From Candidatus Calidifonticultor daggyaiensis (GTDB lineage Bacteria > Actinomycetota > Humimicrobiia > Humimicrobiales > Humimicrobiaceae), in assembly GCA_015661035.1 (NCBI GenBank), contig JACVJA010000023.1, forward strand, positions 1 through 10,364: DNA of 10,364 nucleotides. The letters run 5' to 3'. Both the position numbers and the translations under genes were made by a program. The notes beneath the pieces are model-generated. The model made no database searches, was not told where the DNA came from, and saw only the letters and a list, made by a program, of their open reading frames with translations. Below are positions 1 to 5,982 of the stretch, piece by piece; position 1 is the stretch's first letter; every line of letters starts with the position of its first letter.

Positions 1-1134
1 TTAAAACCCGCTTGGGTTGCTAGAGATTTTTTACCTCCCGGTAAAAGGCTTGGCTTAAAAGAAGAAGAATATGATGTTGGTAAGAGAGGTTATATTTGTG
101 AAAGATGGCTTGCATCTGTAACTAAAGCTGATAATGCTATTGGTCCTGAAGATGAAGGTTTATCATATATTGAGACTTTTACTGATGAAAAAATTACATT
201 AAAAGAAGCTGTTGCTAATGCTGGAGATTTAATTTTAGGATCTGAATATTTTAAAGTTCATAAAGGTCTTGGAAGATTAGTAAAAATTTATGATTTTAAT
301 GCAAGAATTCCTTTTCACATTCATCAAATGGAAAAAGATGCTGCATTAGTTGGAAGAAATTCAAAAGATGAAGCTTATTATTATTTGGAAGATGTTGATT
401 TAGGACCACATCCGGAAACTTTTTTTGGCGTACATCCTTATATAGTTAAAGAAAAAAAATATGATATATTACTTCCTTATTTAATTGAGTGGAAAGATGA
501 TCTTATACTTAAGCATTCTAGAGCGTATTTAAATGTTCCTGGTGAAGGGTTTTTCTTGCCTTCTGGAGTTCTTCATGCTCCTGGAACTGCATTAACACTT
601 GAACTTCAAGAAGATAGTGATGTTTTTGCTATGCTACAAGCCTTAAATGCAGGTAAAATAATATCAAAAGATTTACTATTTAAGGATGTTAGGAAATCTG
701 ACAGGGAAAGGTATGGTGAAAAAATAATACTAGAGCAGATTAACTGGGAGGAAAATGGAGACCCTTATTTTTACGAAAATCATCATTTAGAAAATATTTT
801 AATTGAAGAAACAAATCAAAAAGGCGGAGTTGAATACTGGATATATTACAATACTCTTAAGTTTTCAGGAAAAAAACTTGTAGTTAAACCAAAGGAAAGT
901 TTTATAACTAAAGAATTAGGAGCTTATAATATTTTTATCTGGAGAGGTAAAGGTAAATTTGACTTGCATGAAATTGAAGCAGGTAACTTCTCAAAAGATG
1001 AGCTTTTTATTTCTTATGAAAAGGCAATAAAACCTAGTGTTATAGAAAATACTGGTAAAGATGAAATGATATTATTTAAGTTTTTTGGTCCTGATATAAA
1101 TAAAAATATCCCTATGATTAAAAAGATTGCTTAA
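1..1134 (+). CDS. Class I mannose-6-phosphate isomerase-like cupin protein (5' end outside window)
   Basis: Frame 1 is open from the first base to the TAA at 1132-1134, giving 377 residues, so the start lies upstream. The ATG at codon 110 (328) is internal: the 109 codons before it carry family sequence, including ICERWLAS near codons 55-62, which resembles the N-terminal E-W-x-x-S segment of ManA-type isomerases. The metal site of class I phosphomannose isomerases can be traced: H-I-H-Q at codons 106-109, a Glu near codon 124 (SKDEAYYY), and LPSGVLHAPG with His at codon 192, followed by LELQEDSD, very like the ManA signature E-x-Q-x-x-S-D. A second cupin-like half fills the C-terminus. The family interconverts aldose and ketose phosphates in the cytoplasm. 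Its place at the head of a sugar gene run suggests a sugar (phosphate) isomerase, but not necessarily for mannose 6-phosphate. The next gene follows after 40 bp. Fold is fairly sure, substrate unknown. Confidence 0.8.
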   Translation, partial: LKPAWVARDFLPPGKRLGLKEEEYDVGKRGYICERWLASVTKADNAIGPEDEGLSYIETFTDEKITLKEAVANAGDLILGSEYFKVHKGLGRLVKIYDFNARIPFHIHQMEKDAALVGRNSKDEAYYYLEDVDLGPHPETFFGVHPYIVKEKKYDILLPYLIEWKDDLILKHSRAYLNVPGEGFFLPSGVLHAPGTALTLELQEDSDVFAMLQALNAGKIISKDLLFKDVRKSDRERYGEKIILEQINWEENGDPYFYENHHLENILIEETNQKGGVEYWIYYNTLKFSGKKLVVKPKESFITKELGAYNIFIWRGKGKFDLHEIEAGNFSKDELFISYEKAIKPSVIENTGKDEMILFKFFGPDINKNIPMIKKIA

Positions 1135-1174
1135 TTTTTTATAAGTTTTTGTAAATTAAATTAAAGGAGTAAAT

Positions 1175-2068
1175 ATGACAAAAAAATCATCTATTGGTGG
1201 TTGGGCTTACATCTGGGGTGGTTATTCAGAATCGCCAATACCACTTGAAGAAGTATTAAAAAAATTAGCAGACTTAGGTTTTGATGGTATTGAAATGGCC
1301 GCATTTCCTCCGCATCTTGAAGAAAATACAAAAGAAAAAAGACAAGAGATCAAAGATTTATTAAAGAAGTACAATCTTGAAGTTTCAGGCTTAGCAGCAC
1401 CATTTCCTTCGCCTGCAACTTCTAGCGAAGAAGAATATTTAAAGGCTGTTAAGAATAATCTTGAGATTTGTATTGACCTAGAAATACCGAAGCTTAGAGT
1501 TGATACTAATGAGCCACCTACTCAAATACCAGGTGGTATGGATTATGAAACGTGTTTTACAAAAATTGCATCAGTATGGAATAAAGCAGCAGAAACCTGC
1601 CAAAATGAGGGGATTAAATTAATTTGGGAGTTTGAACCAGGCTTTTTATTTAATAAACCTAGCGAAGTAGTAAGAATGGTTTATAAAGTTGATCATCCTA
1701 ATTTTTCTGTTCTATTTGATTCTTGTCATGCTTATATGTGCTCTGTTGTTGCATCAAGGCAAATGGGAAGCAAGGAAACTTTACCAAAAGGTGTAGTTCA
1801 ATTTGCACATATGTTAACTGGAAAGATAGGGCATATTCATTTAATTGATTCTGATGGTACACTTCACGATAATGAAACTAGTACTCATGCACCATTAGGA
1901 ACTGGTTTGTTAAACTTCGATGAAATAATTCCTGCAATTTTAGATGCCGGATATAATGACCAATGGTGGACAATTGACTTATGCTTTTGGCCGAAAGCTT
2001 TAGATGTAACTGCAGATTGTAAGAAGTTTTTAGACGATTTAATTAAAAAGTATGGCAATAACAAATAA
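1175..2068 (+). CDS. Sugar phosphate isomerase/epimerase, xylose-isomerase-like TIM barrel
   Basis: The 297-residue protein has the length and layout of the AP-endonuclease-2/xylose-isomerase-like TIM-barrel family (IolE, IolH, ketose 3-epimerases and relatives). The start ATG is set by AAAGGAG at 1163-1169. The N-terminus has the first strand (IGGWAYIWGG) and then LADLGFDGIEM at residues 31-41, typical of strand 2. Likely divalent metal ligands are Glu152 or Glu154 (IWEFEPG), Asp182 and His185 (LFDSCHAY), His220 or His222 (GHIHLIDSDG) and Asp268 (WTIDLCF), the last replacing the more usual Glu. The tail GTGLLNFDEIIPAILDAGY is the classic end of these barrels. Members move a keto group or epimerise next to one in the cytoplasm. 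Neighbouring oxidoreductases could make the keto substrate. No signal peptide is seen. The exact reaction cannot be read from the sequence. Confidence 0.87.
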   Translation: MTKKSSIGGWAYIWGGYSESPIPLEEVLKKLADLGFDGIEMAAFPPHLEENTKEKRQEIKDLLKKYNLEVSGLAAPFPSPATSSEEEYLKAVKNNLEICIDLEIPKLRVDTNEPPTQIPGGMDYETCFTKIASVWNKAAETCQNEGIKLIWEFEPGFLFNKPSEVVRMVYKVDHPNFSVLFDSCHAYMCSVVASRQMGSKETLPKGVVQFAHMLTGKIGHIHLIDSDGTLHDNETSTHAPLGTGLLNFDEIIPAILDAGYNDQWWTIDLCFWPKALDVTADCKKFLDDLIKKYGNNK

Positions 2069-2142
2069 GAAATAAAAATTAATTAATAGTACATAATAAC
2101 ACAATAATAAATTTAAAATAATCACCAGAAAAAAAGCTATAG

Positions 2143-2160
2143 ATATAAATATATTCATAT
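2143..2160. promoter_or_regulatory. Imperfect 18-bp palindrome, possible operator
   Basis: ATATAAATATATTCATAT matches its own reverse complement at 16 of 18 positions (one mismatched pair). It abuts and partly overlaps the -35 element of the candidate promoter. In DNA this rich in A and T such palindromes also arise by chance, so this is a weak call. Confidence 0.2.
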
Positions 2161-2182
2161 ACTGTATATAAAAAATTATAAT
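2154..2182 (+). promoter_or_regulatory. Candidate sigma-70-type promoter for the dehydrogenase gene
   Basis: A perfect TATAAT lies at 2177-2182, and TTCATA (4 of 6 matches to TTGACA) at 2154-2159, separated by exactly 17 bp. Transcription would start near 2189 and leave a leader of about 105 bases before the ATG at 2294. The surroundings are so AT-rich that chance TATAAT sequences are expected. The spacing, the -35 half and the long intergenic gap are what support the call. Confidence 0.4.
2157..2169. promoter_or_regulatory. Perfect inverted repeat ATATAC-T-GTATAT in the promoter spacer
   Basis: Six-base arms pair perfectly around a single central base. The site sits between the -35 and -10 boxes of the candidate promoter, a common place for a repressor operator in sugar-controlled operons. 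A related half-site ATATAC recurs in the gap before the kinase gene (5905-5910). No regulator gene is in the window to tie it to. Confidence 0.3.
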
Positions 2183-2293
2183 TTTATTTTAATTTTTAAT
2201 AGTAGTTTTTTGATATTAATTTTTTAAAAGAAATTTTTTTATTTTAATTTTTGTTCTATTTTAATTTATTTAAATTAGGTTTGGAGGAATAAA

Positions 2294-3379
2294 ATGAAAG
2301 GAAAGATGAAGGCTCAAGTATTTTATGAAGCTGAAAAAATGAAGTTAGAAGAAATTCCCATTCCTGATGTTTCGTCGATAGATGTATTAGTAAAAGTAAA
2401 AAGAGTGGGTATTTGCGGTTCTGATATTTCATATTATTATGGGTTATCTCCAGTTGGAACTTCAACAGGTAAAGGTCCGATAGTATTAGGACATGAGTTT
2501 ACTGGTGAAGTTGTTGAGGTTGGGGAAGTTCCAAAGATGCTTGGTCTTTTCAAACCTGGAGATAGAGTAGTAGTAAATCCGGTACAAAATTGTAATGCTT
2601 GTTATGCTTGTGCTAAAGGAGACACGCATGTTTGTGAAAAATTAAATGTGCCTGGTGTAACTACAAATGGAGGGTTTGCTGAGTATTGTGTGTCAAGATA
2701 CACAGGTCTTTTTAAGTTGCCTGATAGTGTAAGTTATGCTGCTGGGGCGTTTACAGAACCTTTAGCATGTGTTGTAAATGCGATAAAAAAGTTAGAGATT
2801 CAGCCAGGTGATTTTGTAGTCATTTTTGGCCCTGGTTCTATGGGGATGATGATGATTCAAATGTGTAAAGCAGTAGGTGCAGGCAAAATAGCATTAATTG
2901 GAGCCTCAAATGATTGGAGGCTTGAGCAAGGTAAGAATTTTGGGGCAGATTACATTTTTAATGCTAGTTTAAAAACTTCAAAATATTATACCTCTAATTT
3001 AAAAGACACAATATCTAATTTAACAGAAGGAAAGCTTGCTGATAGAGCAATTGTTCCAACAAGCTCAAATACTGCTTTTGAACAAGCTGTTGAAGTTGTA
3101 GGAAATTGCGGTATTGTTGTTCATTTTGGGCTACCTAATGAGGGTGATATTATGAAAATACCAGCGTTAAGTTTTCATACAATGGATAAAGAAATACGTT
3201 CAGCTTGGTTAGCGCCATTAGCTTGGCCTACAGCTATAAGATCTATTAAAGAAGGATTAGTTAATGTCGAAAAAATAATTACAGGAACATTCCCGCTAGA
3301 AGAAACTGAAAAAGCTATAAGATTATTAAAAAATGATCCTGGAAAACAGTTAAAAGTTCAAATAAAGGTTTCCGACTAA
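2294..3379 (+). CDS. Zinc-dependent medium-chain dehydrogenase (sorbitol/threonine dehydrogenase-like)
   Basis: The 361-residue protein is full length for the medium-chain alcohol dehydrogenase family, which oxidises secondary alcohols of polyols, sugars or threonine with NAD(P). Catalytic zinc ligands are Cys41 (GICGSD), His67 with Glu68 (LGHEFTGE) and Glu155 (TEPLAC). The structural zinc lobe is complete, with Cys100, Cys103, Cys106 and Cys114. The Rossmann turn is GPGSMG at 179-184. At the end of the second Rossmann strand, where NAD-preferring members carry Asp about five residues before the RLE segment, this protein reads IGASNDWRLE, so NADP use is possible. TTGGAGG at 2281-2287 fixes the start at 2294; a second ATG at 2306 is too far from it. 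The gene follows a long AT-rich gap with a candidate promoter and may head a transcription unit. The substrate is probably a polyol, cyclitol or sugar. Confidence 0.9.
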   Translation: MKGKMKAQVFYEAEKMKLEEIPIPDVSSIDVLVKVKRVGICGSDISYYYGLSPVGTSTGKGPIVLGHEFTGEVVEVGEVPKMLGLFKPGDRVVVNPVQNCNACYACAKGDTHVCEKLNVPGVTTNGGFAEYCVSRYTGLFKLPDSVSYAAGAFTEPLACVVNAIKKLEIQPGDFVVIFGPGSMGMMMIQMCKAVGAGKIALIGASNDWRLEQGKNFGADYIFNASLKTSKYYTSNLKDTISNLTEGKLADRAIVPTSSNTAFEQAVEVVGNCGIVVHFGLPNEGDIMKIPALSFHTMDKEIRSAWLAPLAWPTAIRSIKEGLVNVEKIITGTFPLEETEKAIRLLKNDPGKQLKVQIKVSD

Positions 3380-3417
3380 TTGAGTTTAATATATTAAATT
3401 AATAAATATGGGTGATT

Positions 3418-3422
3418 GAGGT
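3418..3422 (+). promoter_or_regulatory. Ribosome binding site GAGGT that decides the start at 3427
   Basis: GAGGT lies five bases (counted from GAGG) before the ATG at 3427. The alternative in-frame GTG at 3412 has no purine-rich site ahead of it and this GAGGT would fall inside the coding region, so the ATG is preferred. Confidence 0.6.
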
Positions 3423-3426
3423 AATT

Positions 3427-4545
3427 ATGAGTAAAAATATGATAGATATGAGTTATCAAAAAAAAAGGCGAACAAAGGAAGAATTAATAAAGCACTTAAA
3501 TGATTTTAGTCTTGATTTAAAAATGTCTGTAGGTATATGGTATTTTACTCCTGGTGGTGGAAGATTTCATGAAGCATATATCCCAAATAAGAGTATAGCT
3601 GAAAGAATAGAAATGGCCGCTGATATGGCAAAGCATGGAATTAAAGCTATTGAAGCACATTATCCAAACGAGGTAAATGAAGATAATTATTATTTATATG
3701 AAAGATTATATAAGGAAACAGGTATAGTACTACAAAGTTGTTATCCGGCAATTTTTTATCCAAAAGAGTATGAATTTGGTTCACTCTCAAACCCTATTAA
3801 AAAATATAGGAATTTAGCACAGGAAACATTAGTTAATTGTTTAAAATTTGCAAAAGAAAAAAATCTTCACCATGCTGGGATATGGCCTGGCATTGATGGT
3901 TATACATATTCTTTAGGTACTTTATATTATGATATGTGGGATTATTTTGAGGGAGCTGTAGCAGAAGCAATGGATGAAATTCCTGGAGTTTTAGTTGCTA
4001 TTGAGCCTAAACCATATGAACCAGCGCCAAATAATATTTATAGAACTACTGCTGATGGTCTTATTGCTTGTAAAGATATTGAAGCAAGGTTAAAAAATCC
4101 TGTGAATAAAAAGCTTTTGGAGCAGGGAATTCCATTATTAGGTATGCAACCAGAAATTGGACATATTAGAATGGGGTTTGAAGATGCACCGTATGCTATT
4201 GCAAGATGTACCAGGGAAGGAAGGTTATTTAATACACATTGGAATAGCCAGCCTCTTGGAAATTATGATCAAGATCTAAATGTTGGAGTAGTGGAGTGGC
4301 AGCAAGCTGAAGCAATGCTATATGTTTTAAAGATGGTTGGATATAATGAGTACTTTGGGTTTGATATAAATCCTGAAAGGATGCCTGTTGTAAAAGCAAT
4401 TCAAATAAATTCAACTGTATTAAAAATAATGAATGAAAGAATAGATTCATTGCCTCATGAGCAAATAGTTGAATGTTATTATGACCCTGAAAATCATAGG
4501 GGTGAACTTGAGTTAATTTTAGCTAATATTATGAAAATAAGGTAA
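3427..4545 (+). CDS. Xylose isomerase-superfamily TIM-barrel protein, probable sugar isomerase
   Basis: The 372-residue protein follows the xylose isomerase plan along most of its length. SVGIWYFTPGG (34-44) matches the first strand; IKAIEAHYPN (72-81) places His78 where xylose isomerase has its substrate-ring His; IWPGIDGY (152-159) matches the WGGREG strand. Then come EPKP (Glu193, Lys195), Glu243 and His246 with the family spacing of three, NYDQD (Asp281, Asp283) and Asp313 (GFDINP) exactly 30 residues on. The position of the remaining site-1 Asp, ten before Asp281, is His271, as in L-rhamnose isomerases. The expected role is metal-dependent aldose-ketose interconversion in the cytoplasm, with the FGGY kinase downstream a natural partner for a ketose product. 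It starts 47 bp after the dehydrogenase, so the two are probably co-transcribed. Superfamily sure, substrate unknown. Confidence 0.88.
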   Translation: MSKNMIDMSYQKKRRTKEELIKHLNDFSLDLKMSVGIWYFTPGGGRFHEAYIPNKSIAERIEMAADMAKHGIKAIEAHYPNEVNEDNYYLYERLYKETGIVLQSCYPAIFYPKEYEFGSLSNPIKKYRNLAQETLVNCLKFAKEKNLHHAGIWPGIDGYTYSLGTLYYDMWDYFEGAVAEAMDEIPGVLVAIEPKPYEPAPNNIYRTTADGLIACKDIEARLKNPVNKKLLEQGIPLLGMQPEIGHIRMGFEDAPYAIARCTREGRLFNTHWNSQPLGNYDQDLNVGVVEWQQAEAMLYVLKMVGYNEYFGFDINPERMPVVKAIQINSTVLKIMNERIDSLPHEQIVECYYDPENHRGELELILANIMKIR

Positions 4546-4600
4546 GAAAATAAAATAATTAACTGCAATTAAAAAAATAAATTTAGTGTAAAGTTATTTT

Positions 4601-4607
4601 GGAGGGG
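4601..4607 (+). promoter_or_regulatory. Strong ribosome binding site GGAGGGG
   Basis: GGAGGGG lies five bases before the ATG at 4613, the strongest such site in the window. It favours the first of two close Met codons (4613 rather than 4619) and suggests high translation of the oxidoreductase. Confidence 0.65.
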
Positions 4608-4612
4608 ATTAT

Positions 4613-5737
4613 ATGACAATGACAAAAAAAATTAAGGTAGCTATTATAGGTTTAGGTTTTGGTGCAGATTTTATACCGATTTATCAAAAGCACCCAAATG
4701 CTGAAGTTTATGCAATATGTCAAAGAACTGAAGAAAAATTAAAGGAAGCTGCGAAAAAATATCATGTTGATAAATATTATACTGATTATAAAGATTTATT
4801 AAAAATAAAAGAAATTGATGCTATACATGTTGTAACACCAGTAGATACTCATGCCCCAATAGTCTTAGACTGCTTAAAAGCAGAAAAGCATGTAGCATGT
4901 ACAGTACCAATGGGAATCACCGTTGATGAATGTAAAGAAATTGTAAAACTTCGAAGAAAAGTTGGTAAAGTTTACATGATGATGGAAACTTCTGCATATA
5001 CGCGTGAATTTTTATATGTAAAAAAATTAAAAGATGAGGGTAAGTTAGGCAAAATTCAATTTTTAAGAGGCTCGCATCAACAAGATATGGAAGAGTGGGG
5101 TCCCCCTTGGCCTGGTTGGCCACCGCTTCATTATGCAACTCATGCAGTCAGCCCGCTTGCAATTTTAGCGGATGCACCTGTAGAATGGGTTTTTGGTATT
5201 GGCTCTGGGAGAATAAGGGAAAATTATATAAAAAATTATAATAGTCCTTTTGCAGTTGAATCAATGCTTATGAAATTTAAAGATACAGATATTTGTGGTG
5301 AAGTAACAAGGTCTTTATATGATGTTGTTAGACAATATATAGAAAGTTTTGATGTTTATGGTAAAAAACTATCCTTTGAATGGAACAGATTGAGCGATGA
5401 AGATCCAATTTTGCATTTAGGAAAAGAAGATGCTCAACATGTAAAAATTCCGGATACTGGTTATTTGTTGCCTAAAGAAATTGCGCATTTTACAAAATCT
5501 GAAGAAGTAATGGATGAAGAAGAAAAGCAGCATTTATCTTTTATTCAAGGTTCAGGACATGGAGGATCACATCCACATTTAGTTCATGAGTTTATTTCTG
5601 CCATAGTTGAGGAAAGGGATTCAGCTATTGATGCAGAAAAAGCAGCAAACTGGACTTGTGCAGGCTTATTAGGACATCAATCTGCAATAGCAAATGGGGA
5701 AAAATTATACTTGCCTGACTTTTGGAACTTAACTTAA
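4613..5737 (+). CDS. Gfo/Idh/MocA family oxidoreductase with atypical catalytic motif
   Basis: The 374-residue protein has an N-terminal Rossmann domain, with IIGLGFGADF at 11-20 for the dinucleotide, VVTPVDTHAP at 73-82 and KHVACTVPMG at 92-101, followed by the alpha/beta substrate domain. These cytoplasmic enzymes usually oxidise or reduce one carbinol of a sugar or cyclitol with NAD(P); inositol 2-dehydrogenase is one example. Two of the three usual catalytic residues are changed: the E-K-P motif reads T97-V98-P99, losing the Lys, and the Asp of the D-x3-H motif is His173, while the His is kept as His177 (HYATHAVSP). The rest is intact and shows no frameshift, so this looks like a distinct subfamily and not a decaying gene. 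A His- and Gly-rich segment (GSGHGGSHPH, 313-322) may lie near the active site. It is preceded by a strong ribosome binding site 67 bp after the isomerase gene. Confidence 0.87.
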   Translation: MTMTKKIKVAIIGLGFGADFIPIYQKHPNAEVYAICQRTEEKLKEAAKKYHVDKYYTDYKDLLKIKEIDAIHVVTPVDTHAPIVLDCLKAEKHVACTVPMGITVDECKEIVKLRRKVGKVYMMMETSAYTREFLYVKKLKDEGKLGKIQFLRGSHQQDMEEWGPPWPGWPPLHYATHAVSPLAILADAPVEWVFGIGSGRIRENYIKNYNSPFAVESMLMKFKDTDICGEVTRSLYDVVRQYIESFDVYGKKLSFEWNRLSDEDPILHLGKEDAQHVKIPDTGYLLPKEIAHFTKSEEVMDEEEKQHLSFIQGSGHGGSHPHLVHEFISAIVEERDSAIDAEKAANWTCAGLLGHQSAIANGEKLYLPDFWNLT

Positions 5738-5743
5738 AATGAT

Positions 5744-5773
5744 TAGATAATTTATAAAATAAATAGATAATTT
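5744..5773. repeat. 10-bp direct repeat TAGATAATTT, 20 bp apart
   Basis: TAGATAATTT occurs at 5744-5753 and again at 5764-5773, start to start 20 bp, about two helical turns, just after the oxidoreductase stop codon. This could be a tandem binding site for a regulator or chance in AT-rich DNA. Confidence 0.3.
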
Positions 5774-5903
5774 GTATTGAATATTAATTTATATTTATTT
5801 ATGTTGAGATATTGCCATCTTTATTTATATTTTTATTATGTTTTTATTTTGTGTTTGAGTACTGTCTAATCTTATGTTAAATTTGTATTATTATTTCTAA
5901 TTG

Positions 5904-5917
5904 AATATACGTAAATT
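5904..5917. promoter_or_regulatory. Imperfect 14-bp palindrome before the kinase gene
   Basis: AATATACGTAAATT pairs with itself in six of seven base pairs, around a central CG. It contains the ATATAC half-site also found in the palindrome at 2157-2169, but the centre differs by one base, so a shared regulator is only a guess. Confidence 0.2.
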
Positions 5918-5982
5918 AAAGAAAAAGTTAAGTTATAAAAAGCTATGTAAAAAACATTTAAGCAAGAAAGAGTTAAGTAACA

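Larger units (their letters stand above)
2069..2293. other. 225-bp AT-rich intergenic region with candidate control sites
   Basis: There is no coding ORF of note here. The stretch is almost wholly A and T and has no G+C-rich hairpin that would make a convincing terminator for the upstream gene. It holds a candidate promoter (2154-2182), a perfect short palindrome in that promoter's spacer (2157-2169) and a looser palindrome just before it (2143-2160). The gap is much longer than the 40-67 bp gaps between most neighbouring genes, which suggests that transcription restarts here. Confidence 0.6.
5738..5982. other. 245-bp AT-rich intergenic region before the kinase gene
   Basis: There is no credible gene in this gap. 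It contains a 10-bp direct repeat at its left end, an imperfect palindrome at 5904-5917, and only weak promoter-like pairs such as TTGAGT (5855-5860) with TAAATT (5878-5883), 17 bp apart. No G+C-rich hairpin with a T tract follows the oxidoreductase gene. The length of the gap suggests a second promoter for the kinase gene, but I cannot place it with confidence. Confidence 0.5.

Noticed and set aside
1132..1160. Possible hairpin (TTAATTT paired with AAATTAA) after the cupin gene
   Set aside because: The stem is all A-T with a 15-base loop and no T tract after it, so it is not a believable terminator.
3412..3426. GTG start for the xylose-isomerase-like gene at 3412
   Set aside because: No ribosome binding site precedes it, while GAGGT at 3418-3422 is well placed for the ATG at 3427.
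5801..5869. A 22-codon hydrophobic ORF in the gap before the kinase gene
   Set aside because: It has no ribosome binding site and its Leu/Tyr/Phe/Val content is what AT-rich random sequence gives.
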